Of a stretch of 64,000 bases of DNA, positions 23,201 through 38,200 are shown one piece after another. The position numbers were made by a program, and so were the translations under genes. The DNA is from Rhineura floridana. Lineage: Eukaryota; Chordata; Lepidosauria; Squamata; Rhineuridae. The stretch is from NCBI RefSeq assembly GCF_030035675.1, contig NC_084481.1, positions 45,639,092 through 45,703,091 of the forward strand, read 5' to 3'. Each line of letters begins with the position of its first letter. The first letter of the stretch is position 1. The notes beneath the pieces were generated by a model. The model did not search any database. It saw nothing but the letters and a program-made list of their open reading frames with translations, and was not told where the DNA came from.

Positions 23201-26200
23201 TCAGTACATTCATTTTCTGAAACTGAGAACTAAAATCCAAAATACTGCTAATAGTCTTGAACTGTGTTTTTCAAATGGAGATACCACCTTTTCAACCAGC
23301 TCTGTTCTGGCAACTTTTATTGTAGCCTGACATGCTGAAATTTAGCTGGTAAAACTTTTTCCAACACTGATCTCAATATCAAGGAAACCTTCACTGACCA
23401 AATTCCTGCATGTCAGGTTACCGTTAATGGCACAGGAATCGAACAAGTATTATTTAAAGACTGGGCTATTCTTTGTCATGGTAGACTCCCTTCATTTACA
23501 CATATTAAGAGGGGAAAGCACCAAACTACACTTCCTAGGATTCTTGGGGGGAAATAATGTGCTTTAAACATATGGTGTGTACAAAAAAAGAAGCAGAGGA
23601 TGGTCTCTGCACACCCTTACAATATATGATGCCTGGTTGCTTGCATATGTGGAAAGTATATGAGCAAAATCTTTACTGTCCAGTAGCCAAGAGCCCAGTT
23701 CCAGATTAGAACCATAGATGGAACTGCTAAAACTACATGCTCTTTCCCCAATTTCCCACTTTTCTCATTTCACTCTTGTACTGCACAGATGGTTTACAGG
23801 GTAAGAGGACTTCAGGAAGATACTTATCCAGCAGCTAATCTAGCAACTTTATGGAGGCCCACCTCATGTTCTGAGAAAAAACCTATCTACAACTCACAGA
23901 TCCTGTTATTCTTGTCTTAAAACTGTATACACAACTCATATGCTATTAGTTATTTGCCTAGCATAGTTAACACAGAGAACAATACTATGCATGCCTACTC
24001 AGAAATGTCCTGTAGAGTTCAATGGTACTTACTCCCAGTTAAATCAACCTCAATGGGACTTATTCCTGAGTAAACATGCTTAGGAGTGCCGTTAGAAGTA
24101 AATATCCTATTCTACAAGTACCAAGTAAAGGAACCTGGTTGAGAAAGATCCATTATTGCCAACACAAGAGCCCTAGAAACATGCAGTTGGCACACAACCA
24201 TTGGTGTATCAACACTAGTTAAAACTTGCTCAAAGCAAGTGAAACTAGCATGGTAATGAGCTAGCATATTTCCAGAAGTTGCTATCTACACTGCAATTCA
24301 CTGTGTTGCTAAAATTAGTTCAATGAAAGCAGTATTAGCAACAACTCTCCTGGGGGAGAAAGCAGAGATGGACTGGTCCTGCATAAATACAAAGATATGT
24401 ATTTTCTATTTAACAGATTAGTTTTGAACCAATCCGTCCATTTGTTAGCAAAAGCAAGCAAGATGAAGCTCAGGGTATTTTAATTTATTTCACATGATAC
24501 TACACTTTATTTAATTTCTGCTCACCTCATCTGAAGAGTCACCTTGCCCTGAAGTTGATGTAGCACCTGCAAAACCTTGAGAGATTTAAAATTAAAATAT
24601 CTTTAATAATTCATGTACAAATGAACAAATGAGAATTTTATTTAAAAAACAAAATCTACCTATGTCTTTCTATAAAACTCTGCATTAATCATTCAAGCAA
24701 GAGCTGCATTAGGCCTAACAGTACTAGAAAGAAAAGCCTAGGGGGGAAATGCTAAATACTTAAGAAAGTGCTACATGCTGTTTGGTACTATGCCGACAAC
24801 AGTGCGCAAATGCATGTTGCTATACTTTATGAAATGATATCTTGTGCCACAATTACTAAGTAGTCATTCAAAATGTTACATTTTCTAGTAAATAGAAGTA
24901 AGCGGACCCAAGACTTCCATTGTAACTTCTGTTCTGTAAGAAGTTGGAGAAATTGAAAAGGGATTCAAATTTACTTTTTGTATCTACTGTTGTTTAATTT
25001 CAACTGCATTCAATGAATTACTTCAGAAGCGGATACATGGTAACAGGTCAAGCTGCAAAATGCTTCAAGTCTTAATTTTAATAACATTTATTCAAACAAC
25101 AACAACAACAAAATAGAGAGACCTTGGACTACTGAAGTGCTAGCTCCAGCTGCTTGTTCCTGCACTCCACATGCAAGCTTGTCTTCAGGAAATGTCAGTC
25201 CAGAACCTTTCAGAGCTACAAGGTATTTTTCATGGCTTTTCTTCGCACATGTGTTTTCTCCACCACCTTAAATATATTTCATAGATGTTAATTCATTCTA
25301 GGGACCAGCTCTACCAAGCCTTAATGCAGGAGTGAGGGCAACATGCGGTGCTTTGAAGTTGGTTGGAAGTTACATGTTGGTGGGCAGGGCTGTGGCCAGC
25401 ATTCTGCCAACATCACCCCCCCCCACCCACCCCCACCCACCCCCCCCACACACACCCTTCCGCTCTCTCACACACACATGGCATCTTAGCCTCCCCTTTG
25501 CAGCTGCATGAGGAACTCTGAGGTTAAACTTTAACTGGTAAAACCTGCACTTCCCAGGAATCCCAATTCTTGCCCTCCATGCTGCTATTAGTAGCGTAGA
25601 GATTGCAATCTTGGCTAAACTGAGAGTTCTGGGGAGACAGATTAAAGCTTGAGCTACCCAGTGAACCTAGCCGCATGAGGAGCACAAGTGGCAGGGTATA
25701 CCCTGCACTCCTCTGCGATCCCAAGGCAGCTAAAATTGCTGGCCCCACATTGCAGAGCAGCATGATAACAGCAACCTTTCCCCCATTGTCTAACTGAGAG
25801 CTGATCAGCTGGAGAAAGTGGGCTGGACTTCCTGGGGCTCGGCAGAATATGCTAAGAGCAACCAAGCAGCAACATGCAGCCCATGAGTTGCTCACATGTG
25901 CCTAATAGTATGAAACAGGTTAGAAACTTTGGCTAGCCAATTATGCAATAAGTGATCCACAGAATTAAATAAGTTGTGGGCTTTCCCATATAATAAATGC
26001 CCTATAACTCATTTGAAATATGGGATACACAAACCTTCCTTCAAGTAGGGTTTCAAATGTGTAAATATTGTATTTTTCCAGCATTCAAAGTGCAACAGTT
26101 TGTTGTGAGGAAAATCTGAATCCTCTGTAAGGAGCACATCTGCAACTACTGTAAGCCCAGTGTAGAATTGTGGTTGCGTGTCACACACCTCTCTTGGACC

Positions 26201-29200
26201 GTGACTATGTCATCACTAGCAATGAGAAATATTACACCTCTCTCCCACACCTACACTATTTTGTGACTTTTAAAAATTTGGTTTAATTCTCAAAGGTTGG
26301 GCAATCCCTCATGGTACCACTCTGGCACAGGAATGCTAATCTAGCCTTTGAAACAAAGTAGAGTATACCAACAAGCCTATGAGTTCACCTGTAGCAAATG
26401 TCCCATTAATTTGTGGCCCTTTTGCTTTTTAAATTATTTGCATTTGTTTTAGGTCTTCATCCTTCCCTACTCCTCTCCAGTAGAATTATTCTACCAACAG
26501 AAAAATTTAACCAAGTCTACAAAATACCTACATTCTAACATACAGCAATGGAGTTTAAGGAGGAAATATGTCCTTTTAAGGTTTGAATAGCCACATTGTT
26601 CATGCAAAAAACATGCAAAAAACTCAAGGTGTTTATTTTCATACAGTTGTCTGGCTTAGTACTAATTGCACCCAGGGAAGCAGATGAGAGACAGTAGGTA
26701 CCGGGCTCTACTATCCCCATGCTGAATTCCCCAGTAGCAGTGCTATCCCTGCTTTAAAGGATAATGGATCCCTAGTCCTTTAAAGCCAAGACTGGAAGCT
26801 AAATAGCCTGGCTGCCCTGATGCTTCCAGCAGGAGAAACAGTGTAGCCTCTTTAGGGAGATACACACCATTTCTGCAGACACCCCAAAAAAGAACACACT
26901 GTTTCAGTGCTCTTTCTTCTGGCCCTTAAAGAGAGAGAGAGAAAGATCAAACAACTCACTGCTTGCCCCACTGCAGCAAGGGTGAATGTAAAAGGACAGA
27001 ACATTAACAAAAACTCCTCAAGACAAAATAACACACCAACTCACCAGAGCTAAGATCTTTATAGAATTGCTGATTTGTCAAAACCTGCGTAAGGACTGAA
27101 CGCATTGCTCCTCCCATTTTTGTGAGATCTTCCAGAAATGAAATGTGAGGTTCCAATATCTGAAGGATTTTAAGAAGGTCTTTTTCTGATGGTACATCAA
27201 GAACTGCAAAAAACAACAACAAGCAGTTTGTAGCAGATTGAGCAAGCAGTTCTAATTATTTTATAACCTCTTACTGGTTATTCTGTTCATACTTTATCCC
27301 ATTTTTATAATTACAATGTTAGACCATATACCCCTTGCTGATTATCACTAGCTTTTTACATCTCTACGATTAATAAAAAGAGCAAAATGCATCATACGCT
27401 TTTTAGCCAAGCAATTGGCTAAACGCTTTCCTCTTATATTTAACAAACAAGCTTGTGGTTGTTCTTATTACCTTTCCACACCATAGTGCCCCTCATTTCC
27501 TTGATTCTAACATTATCAGACATCCAAACACTCCCCTTTCTCTTAAACAATCATAGCTCTCAATATCTCATCTTCTGTCTTATTCTACTCATCAAATAGA
27601 CACAACGTACTATGCTCATGCACCACCCACTATTGACTTCTCTGTGTAATCCAGGAAACTCAGTGCATCAACCTTCCTTAGGATTTCAGCTTTACTCCCA
27701 TTTAATAAAATATATGGAGTTGTATACATTGGGAGGGGTGGAAGAGAGAGAAACCTCAACTTCACTCACAACATTCAAATGCTCATATCACGCTTTGTTA
27801 ATAACCCACTTGCAGTTCATATCACCAATTGTTTGAAAAGATACATACCTTGAGAACAAAACAGACTGTAAAGGAAATGATCAAAAAATACGAGGTGTGG
27901 ACATTCGTTGATAATAAGAAAAAAAGGGGGAGAACCCCAGAATGTCAAAAGAGGGAAATTCCAAATTATGTAGATTTTTTTTATTGATTTCTATAAAAGA
28001 GAATAAATTTCTTTCAAATCAAATACCCAACACGTTTCAGCCCTACACAAGGGCTTTCATCAGGGGATTTAAGTTGTTAAAGTGCTTTACAAAGACATTG
28101 ATGCCATTCATAGCAAAAGTGAGACAGAAGACTCTATTGAATAAAGCACTTTAACAACTTAAATCCCCTGATGAAAGCCCTTGTGTAGGGCTGAAACGCG
28201 TTGGGTATTTGATCTGAAAGAAATTTATTCTCTTTTAGAAATCAATAAAAAAAATCTACATAATTTGGAATTTCCCTCTTTTGACATTCTGGGGTTCTCC
28301 CCCTTTTTTTCTTATTGTAAAGGAAATGAAACTAACAAAACTTACTGGCTGTTTTAGGGATCTATATTGTGAACCTTTCCAAAATATGAATATTATCCAT
28401 ACCTGGTTCATCATAGCCTTCCCTTAAATACTGGATAAGACAGAAGATAAATTGGGGAAGAACTAGTTCTGACATTAGCAACAGGTCTTTTGGAACAGAT
28501 GGAACTTCTGAGCTTGATTTTATTCGGTGCCTTTTACAAAACCTGTAAGCCAAATTATACAAAATTAAACATTGCAAGACACCTAATTAATAATACAGAA
28601 GAGACAGTTAAATATTTCTAAACTTCATGCTACAGTTCCATATGTAAACATAAGAGTAAGAATATAAGAACAGCATGCTGGATAAGGCCAAATGCCCATT
28701 GAGTCTAGCATCCTGTTCTGACAATGGCCCACCACAAGAAGAACCCAAGTGCAACAGCACTCTCCCCACCTGCGATTCCCAGCAACTGGTATTCAGAGGC
28801 ATACTGCTCTAACAGTAAACATAGTACACTGGCATCATGGTAAGTAGCCACTGATAATCTATCCTCCATAAATTTGTCTAATCCTCTTTTAAAGCCAGAG
28901 AAGTTGGTGGCCATCACTAACTCTTGTGGGAACAAGTTCCATAGTTTAACTATGTGCTGTGTGAAGTACTCTTTTGCTTATCATGAATCTTCCAACATTC
29001 AGCTTCATTGGATGTTTCCAAGTTCTAGTATTATGAGAGAGAGAGAGAAACTTCTCTGTCCGCTTTCTCCATGCCATACATAATTTTATACATCTCTATC
29101 ATGTCACCTCTTACTCATCTTTTCTATAAACTAAAAAGCCCCAATTGCTGAAGCCTTTCTTCACAGGGGAGTTGCTCCATCCCTTTGATAATTTTGGTTG

Positions 29201-32200
29201 CCCTTTTCTGAACATTTTCCAGTTCTATAGTATAGTCTTTTTGAGGTGAAGCAACCAGAACTGTACGCAGTATTCCAAGTGTGGTCGCACCATATATTTG
29301 TATAATGGCACCATGCTATTGGCAGCTTTATTTTCAATTTCTTTCCTAATAATCCCTAGCATGGAATTCACCTTTTTCACAGCTACCAAGCAATCATTTG
29401 ACATCTTTGCTGAGCTATCCACTATGACCCCAAGGCCTCAATTCTAGTGAGTCACCACCAGTTGAGACCCCATGAGCATATATGTGAAAATAGGGAGGGG
29501 GGATTTGCTCCAATGTCCATGACCTTGCTTACTGTAGTGAATTAAATTTGCCATTTTATTGCCCATTCACCCTGTCTGAAAGATCCTGTGAAGCTCTCTG
29601 CAATCTCTTTGCAAACCTTGAACAATCATTAGCAAACGTGGCTACCTCACTGCCTAACTCTAGATCATTTATGAACAAGTGAAGAAGCCTACATATACTA
29701 ACAGATGAGTTTAGCATACTTCATATTTATTCTCAGCAAACTGCAAAGGTAGTTTTGCTTCCCAATTAGCATTTCCCCCTCATCTATATCTTACAGAACG
29801 TTACTGAGTGATAGTATTTCTACAATTCAGAACCCGACTATGCCAACCATTGTATCCCTTAACAAGTTATGGCAGGGATGTCACACAAAAAAAACCCCAC
29901 AGTGGTAATATTAGTTTTACTCACACACTTCAGACTGGGAACCCATTTTCAGGAGAAGAGGTAGATACTGATGACAGTAGTATTTTTTTTTAAATGTTGA
30001 TCTCAGACAAATTTGAGGTTTAAGTACTTGCAGAATCATTTTCTTTCTCATTTTCAAATATTTATTATTTATTTAATTTGTATCCCGCCCTTCCTCATAT
30101 CAATAAGGTGTGTGACTTTTGTTAATAATCTATACCTTAACATTATTTGAATTTTTAAAAAGATTTATTAGGAATAATTATTTGTCCCTCCTGCCAATCT
30201 TTCAATGAAGATTTTACTTTGTCTTTTATTTTACATTTTTTCAGAAATTTGACCATCATCCTAGCTTAGCTACAACTGGCCATTCTGTACTTTACTTAGT
30301 TACATCTCTCTTCTATGAGATTTCATCATGGATTCAGCTTTTCTTCGCACAGTTAAAATAGGAATTGTTCATACAGCGTATTACTCAGTCTGAAATACTC
30401 TCACAGAAAATAAACTAGTAGCTACACAAATCAACTTCCACTCTGCAGTAAGGAGCCAAAAGGCAACAGTACTACAACTATTCTACCTGGCCATTGTAAA
30501 ACGTGATTAACAAAAAAAAGCTACGCTTCCAGGTAACACTGGGGAAATGCCACTTGTACAGAATAGCTGGTAAATATCAAGCTCATATGCCAACCACTCA
30601 CATATTAAGACTTAAATCCCATGCATGTTTGCTTGCCAGAAATTCCCATTTGACTCAATGGACTTACTTAGAAACATGCACAGGATCAGGCTTTTAATTT
30701 GATAGTTGCTAAAAAGGGCCATGCTTATAACATAGCTGTATTGAGCAAAATTCAATGTCTTATGTAAATTATGATTAAACCAATTTGCATAGATTTGTTT
30801 ATTCTGTGTAACATTCTTTTTACAGTAGTCACAGTAATGGACAAGAAGCTGTACAGAGCACTGAAGCTCTGGTGACAAGATCCTGGTGTTTTCACAAGTC
30901 CCTAATATTTTTGCAACGCTAGAAAACCAAACTGCATACTGGCAATCACAGAATATGCACGGCTTTGCTGACAGAAGATTATTATGTACAAATAAATATG
31001 TAAATACCAGTATCTTTCATTAAACAAAATACCTTATTTAGAACTAACTAGTCTTGTTCTGAATCTAGCCCTGTGCAAGATTTTGAAGTTATTACACTTT
31101 TCCTGTGGCACAGTTCTTATAAAAGCTATTAGATATTAATTTCTCTTGCTTTTCTCTTTATACCCACAAAGTAATGCAAAACTATTCCTTACAGCAGGGG
31201 TCGAGAAACTGTGGCCCTCCAAATGTAGTTGGACTCCATCTCCCATAGGATTTGTAGTCCAGCTATACCTGTGGGCCACAGGTTCCCCATTCCTACCATA
31301 AATTGTAGAGAAACAGTGAAAAAAGTGCGAAGAAAAACTCTAACCACAAGCATTTGTCACGGCCAACTGATGCACTTGCCATAGAACCATCTGTACTGGC
31401 TTCCTACTAGACAAACTACTGCTGGACCTTGCAGCTTAGAATGTTTTTATTGGCATGCATTTAAAATGCACAGGGTCATACCCAGCTGTAAATACCACAA
31501 CAGAAGCAGAGCGACAATTTCAGCGGAAATGGAAGAGAAAGTAGAATTCATGACTATTATTGTTGCTATACACCTTCAAGTCGATTATGACTTATAGCGA
31601 CCCTATGAATCTTTTGGATGTATTCATAGGGTTTTCATGGTAAGAGGTATTCAGAGGTGGTTTACCATTGTGCTTAAATCAATAGTGAAAACACAAGTCT
31701 GGAAATCAAATGTAGTTCTTTCAACACAAAAGACAAAACATAAACTCAACATGAAATCAAGCTATCTGCAGGCAATTTAGAACTTTTGTAAGAGAATGTA
31801 TGAATTGCCTTCACAGTACAACACACACACACACAGAGGGAGAGAGAGAAGGGCAATTCCTGCAGTGGCAAATAATACCAACACAACAAGAAAGGCTGCA
31901 GATAGTCTCCATTATTTATTGAGGAAATAGAGGCCCTACAAATTTCAACAAGAACACAGTCTGTATAATTTCTCATAAGACAACTGAAGAATGTTGCAGT
32001 TAAAGGGCTGGTATGGAATACATCTTTAGTTATGGCATGTAAGACTTCATGCCCTGGTTACAGAGTTCTTCAATGCACAAAAGTAAAGTCACAGATAAGC
32101 ACAAGATTAAAAGAAAAATATTAATACAAAGATTAAACCAATATGTGCATTCATACCAATAATTACAAGCATAGGTATGTACAATACTGTACCTGGTTTA

Positions 32201-35200
32201 ATACATAATAAATCTGTGTGCATTGCAAATAAATGGATTTAAAAAGTCACTCCACAGTTGCCTGGATTTACTGAAAATCATCTCTCAACATTTGACTACC
32301 TAGGCTTTTCTTTCTTTTTGGTATGAGATGAAAGCCACTTTGCAACAATAAACAGGTGATTCTGAGCTTCTATACTCTTATTTATAACCCTCAAATTTCC
32401 AAAGTGTCAAGAGGAAAAGGTAGATGAGTACTTAAATCATCCTTGATTTCAAAGCTGAAATGCATCCAACCAAATCAAACATTAGAGATTTTAGTTTGAC
32501 AAGAGAACATGTATAGGTACAAAGCATTGTGAATCATAGCTTTATTGAAAACAGCTCATTGGATCAGAAGGCAAGGAGGCTGTCTTAAGAGATGTTATAC
32601 TGCACACAATCCATAATTTCTAACTTCAGAAGGCAATCTCTGGGGTTCTTGCCAAGAAAAGCAGTGCCAGGCAGAATAGTACTTGTACTTCATTTCTTAG
32701 CATGCTAAGAATTCTTGCCTTAGCAAAAGTTTCAAGAAACCTGATCTTTCACATAGCTGTTAATGTTTAACTGTAGGAGAGGGCAACTGCTTACTATGAT
32801 GGAAAACTTAACACTTAAAACAGATAAAGCATTATCTTGATTAATACAGTCTTGACCAATCTGCTGGACAGACATACCAACCATGGGAAGGGTAGACTAC
32901 ATTTAGGAGAGGGTGAAGAATGAATTAGAACAATGAGAAAGGGAAGTGACTAGAATGGAAGAGGCAAATTACCATTCCAGAACTTGAAACAATCCAAAAG
33001 ATCTCAGCCATAAACTAAGGAGTAACACATAAGCACACAAAATTCTTCACCTTCCTCCAACCCTTTCCATTACCAAAAAAGGACTGGGGGCTTTATCTTT
33101 TCAACTTGATAGATTCACTGTTTACACTCTTGTCAAGATAACCTAAGGGGCTATCAGTCAGTAGGGTGGAAGGACCAGCAGATTTGCCAAGACATAAAAA
33201 TCACCAGAAAGTCCCATTAGAAAGATGCTGGAACTACAGCAATAGCATACTCAACACATTCACTATTTTCAGAAGACACATCAATGAATGCATGACTGTT
33301 GGAAATTAAATACCCCACTTTAACATACGCAATGGGACCGGAGGGTGTATGTAAAGTGAAAATGTACTTAAAGTGAAGCAATTACCTATGCATGTACTGC
33401 ACTGCAATCACCACTAGATGGCAGCGGCGTCATGCCATTAAGTGTCCGTTATTGCAAAACGCGTACGTTAAAGTGGGGTATGTGGGAGTATGGAGCATGT
33501 ACGTTATAGCGAGGTGACTTTAAGTGAAGCGACTTTAAGCAGGGTATGCCTGTACTAGTTCTCACAAGTATCGGAGAGGGTGGTAAGCCTGTTTCTGGAA
33601 AGTGGGGTTCATGTGTTTCAATTCTCACTTTTTTAAAGAAGAAGTTTCCCCAAACACAGAAAACTAGGTATGGTGAGATGGGATTTACCCTATCCTTTTC
33701 TCTAACATGCCAGTTTTCTATATGGAGGAATGTTTTTTCATGCGACATAGTCATGTGAGCTCCCACCTACACTTTCAAATGGTAGATTTATCAATTCATT
33801 TGTTGTTTATGAAAACTAGGCCTAACTGAATTCTTTCAGACATCAACTTCAGGTACATAATCCAGGAAACATCTTTATTGAAACAAACCTCCCACTGGAC
33901 TTACCAAAACATACTGCCATTTGTATTCCAGAAGAATAGTCAGCACATCTGAAAGCCTAATTGCAGGCTGTCACTACACTAACACTAAATTAAAATAATT
34001 TCCATCAGTTCTCCTGTTCCCATTTCATTGTCCATGGTTAGAGGAAATATTGCATGCAGTAGTAGAAGAAAAAGTTATCATGCCATAGTCACATTGTGCC
34101 AATAATACAGACACAAACAACAAGATTCCAACATCACGGTCTCTCATGACAATTTAGCAGTCAAACAGATCAGGAAGCATTGTTTGTAGAAACTATGACA
34201 ACTGCATTATGTTCCTTTTTGCCATTCAATTTATAAAGCAGAGCTGCATTTTAATTACAGGCTTGTCTGCTGAGACGACACAGCATTAGTGCATGAAAAT
34301 AAAAATGACAAGGTTCCACAGTTGGCTTTGCCTTCTCTCTCTCTAGCTTTCACACTAACAATGGACAGTGTCTGTCACAGTGAGCAGACAACACTTGAGA
34401 ACTGTTTACATACTGGCATTCCTTCAGAGTTCATGCTTCAATCCTTACTAAAATGAGAGTAGAGGATAGTGTGACTCCAACTATCACATGCTTTCGATGT
34501 GACAGCAAATGACTCCTTCCAAAATTTGGCAGCACTTGATCATCTTGTCCTGCCAATAAAGTACTACTGTGGAGCTGAAATTATGCCCTCACAGCTTTAC
34601 ATCTGCACATTATGGCAGCAGCCACAGGTATCCCTACCCGCAATGCTTCCACAAAACCCCTTAGCACATTATACCCTTCCAACACAGAACAGTTTACACT
34701 GTGTCCTTTCTGTCCTACATTCATCTCAGCCTGTATCTCCCTGCATCCTTTCCCCCCCAGTCAGCCCCACTTTCAGGCCAGCCTTCTAGACACCACCCTT
34801 ACCCCTTTAACCACTTACTCCATCCGTCTTTGTCCAGTCTCATTTTCACAGCCTCTTTCTTGTTAAAGGCCTTCCAATCTACCCCACTGGCCCTTTTTCA
34901 GGGCCACTTCAAATGTTCCTTTTCCCTACATTCTATTTTGTCAGGACTGACCAACAAGGTGTCCTCCAGATTTTGTGGACTACAACACCCACAGCCCCAG
35001 CCAGCATGGCAAATGGGAACTGTAGTCTACAACATCTGAAAGGCACCAAGTTGGCTACTCGTACCATACATTGTATCGTTTGAAGCAAGTTACAAATGCT
35101 TTTCTTTCACTATAACTAGGTAGGGGGAAAGGGAATTTTGAAAGGACATTCACTCATGTGGCCCAACATTTCTCTGCCCTGAGATTCTATCTGGGGTGAG

Positions 35201-38200
35201 ATTAGAAGCAAGCCTTCAACTCATGAGCTCTGTCCCCCATTCTTTCCTCACTAGAGGTTGAAGAAACATAGGGAACTGAGCTTTTTAAAAATTTGGAATT
35301 TCCCCAACCCTGAGAAATAGGAATGCAACTCTAAGCTAGATTCTGTGCAGTCTCATCAGCATAGGAACTGAACTGCAACAATAGGTTTTCTTCCCATACC
35401 ACTCTAGTAACATAAAATGTCATGCAGGAGGGGGCACCAACAAGAAGGATATCAACAAACTGGAATATGTCCAGAGGATGGTGACAAAGACGGGAGGGGC
35501 CTGGAGACCTATGAGGACAGTAGTATGTTTAGCTTGGGGAAAAGATGATTAAGAGGGATGCGAGAATCATCATGCAGATGATGGAGCAAATTGGTTTTCT
35601 GTTGCTCCAAAGGATAGGATCCACACCAATAGACTCAAATTCCCCCCAAAAAGAAAAAGGATTTAGACAAAACATTAGGAAGAACTTCCTGAACATATGA
35701 GCTGTTTGACAGTGGAACAGACTTCCTCAGAAGGTGGTGAGCTCTCCCTTATTTGGATTTTTAAGCAGAGGCTGGATTGCTACCTATCAGGGATGTTGTA
35801 ATAGTGGATTTCCTCCACTGGCAGGGGGTTTAGCTCAATGACCTCTGAGATCTTCCAACTCAGATTCTATGCTTACTTTCTGTGCCAGTGTTACCACTTC
35901 TAAAAGATGGGGCAACAGCAGCATGGAAAATAACAGTGTTGTCAGCTCATGCCCTTTTATTTTTCTTTGCATAATTTTTATTTCTGATGTTCAGTTGTTT
36001 GACATGTTATGCAGTGTTCAGGTTAATATGCTCAGATAAGGGTTAAGGTAAATGAGTGTCAATGTTCAGCTGTGGTCACAGATTAACAATTGTTGATTTG
36101 GAGAAGTTTCTGCCCCTGTATTACATTGTGCACTTCTTCTAGTTGTAGATTTTACTCTGTGAAGAGTTCCCAAAATGCACTCCAAGTCTCTTGGAAGTTA
36201 ATTTTTTTGTCTAATTTATACAGGCAGAATTTCCTCATGGGCTGCTAGTTGCAAAAGGTCTTGTATCCAGTTGTCTGTGCTTGGTGTGGACTGGGCTTTC
36301 TAATGATGGATGGACTGCCTTCAAGTCGATCCCAACTTATGGTGACCCTATGAATAGGGTGTTCATGGTAAGTATTCAGAGGGGGTATTCAGAGGCCAGT
36401 CCTACCCAGCTGGCTGGGGCCTACTCAGCTTGCCACAGCTGCACAAGCCAGCCCCTTCCTTGTCCACAACTGCCAGCTGGGGGGCAACTGGGCTCCTTGG
36501 GACTATATAGCTTGCCCACGGCTGCACAGGAGGCAGGGCACGTAACCCCTGAGCCATTCACTGAGGGCATGATCTTTAGCTGGCCCTTGACACCCAGGAG
36601 ACACGAGTGGAGATTTGAACTCACAGACTCTGGACTCCCAGCCAGGCTTTCCTCCCCATTGTGCTATACCAGCTGTGGGTTTTCTAATATTGAAGGACAA
36701 TTAGGTTGTGAACAACTAGTCACCAGAACAAAGTGTTTCCATCAGCCACACCTGGAGGGGGAACAGGCTGATCTGCTGGTAAGTTGCAAAATCTCTATGA
36801 TTAAAAAAAAAAAAGCACTCAAGCTGTTCCCACCAGGTTACATCCAAAGCACCCAGAGGGTTGGCAAAGGGTAAATGCAGCACTCGGGCCAAAACAGGTT
36901 AGTCACCCCTGTTGCAGGAACAGACATCAGAGCAACTCCTTTCCACACATACCTTCTACCTACGATGAGGGAGGAGAGGGTCAGCATGAAGACTGCTCCC
37001 AACTTACCCTGAGTCAAATCCTGGAACAAAGCAACACCTGAAAAGGTTTACGGTGTTCTGTGCATCACTCTCTCTCCCCAACCCACAAATTATTTCTGCA
37101 CCCTACCTACGTGCCTGTCTTTCTTCCCATACAGAGTGTGTTTGCGTGAGACTGAGCAATAAGCACAATGGGAGATGCAACAAATGTTTCTCTCTTCTTT
37201 AGTACACTAATGTATATGTTTCTACTTTTATGCCACACACAGGACAGTAGAAAGAAGCTCTGGGCTATGGAACACAAAAACTGCATAGCAATCAAGAAGA
37301 AAAACCAAGTAGGTGTAACAGAGTATACACCAAGTTTTGTATCATCACACTGTACCTCCTTGACCGACAAAACCCACCCAGGCACAAATACACCAATGCA
37401 ACCACAGAGCAGAAGCTAGAAGAATGGTATTGTATGAATAGCATGGTTGTAGGTGCAAACTGAAGACAATCGTGGATTGGTTATTCTTTATCATCATAGA
37501 ATAATAGAGTTGGAAGGGGCCTATAAGACCATCAAGTCCAACCCCTTGCTCAATGCAGGAATCCAAATCAAAGCATACCCGACATGTGGCTGTCCAGCTG
37601 CCTCTCAAATGCCTCCAGTGTTGGAGAGGCAACCACCTCCCTAGGTAATTAGTTCCACTATCGTACCGCTCTAACAGTTAGAAAAAAATTCCTGATGTTC
37701 AGTTGAAATCTGACTTCCTGCAACTTGAGCCCATTATTCTGTGTCCTGCACTCTGGGATGATCGAGAAGAGATCCTGGCCCTCCTCTATGTGACAACCTT
37801 TCATGTACTTGAAGAGTGCTATCATATCTCCCCTCAGTCTTCTCTTCTCAAGGCTAAATATGCCCAGGTCTTTCAGTCTCTCCTCACAGGGCTTTGTTTC
37901 CAGCCCCCGATCATCCTTGTTGTCCTCCTTTGAACCCATTCCAATTTATCTGCATCCTTCTCAAAGGGTGGTGTCCAGAACTGGACCATATCATAGGAAC
38001 TGATCATAGGAAGCTGCCTTATACCAAGTCAGACCATTGGTCCACCCAGCTCAGTATTACTGGCAGCAGCTCTGCATGGTTTCAGGCAGGGAATCCCTCC
38101 CAGCCATACCTAGAGATGTTGGAGATTGAACACGGGACCTTCTGCATGCAAAAGAAATACTACTACTGAACTACAGCTCTTCCCCTATCATGCGTTTGTA

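Larger units (their letters stand above)
27881..28315. mobile_element. Inverted-repeat retroelement fragment, probably Penelope-like, with hammerhead motifs
   Basis: The arms 27913-28089 and 28142-28316 are nearly perfect reverse complements around a 52 bp unique centre, with 32 bp extra at the left end. A perfect 14 bp direct repeat TGTAAAGGAAATGA flanks the unit (27867-27880 and 28316-28329), so it entered as one piece. Each arm holds a hammerhead-ribozyme-like fold. Penelope-like elements are known to carry hammerheads and to insert with inverted partial copies, hence the assignment. No coding region is present. It lies in UBR3 intron 2. Confidence 0.65.

Noticed and set aside
36281-36874. 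197-codon plus-strand open frame
   Set aside because: It lies across a reversed composite SINE whose second copy (38433-38815) gives the same translation with breaks. Repeat-derived, not a gene.
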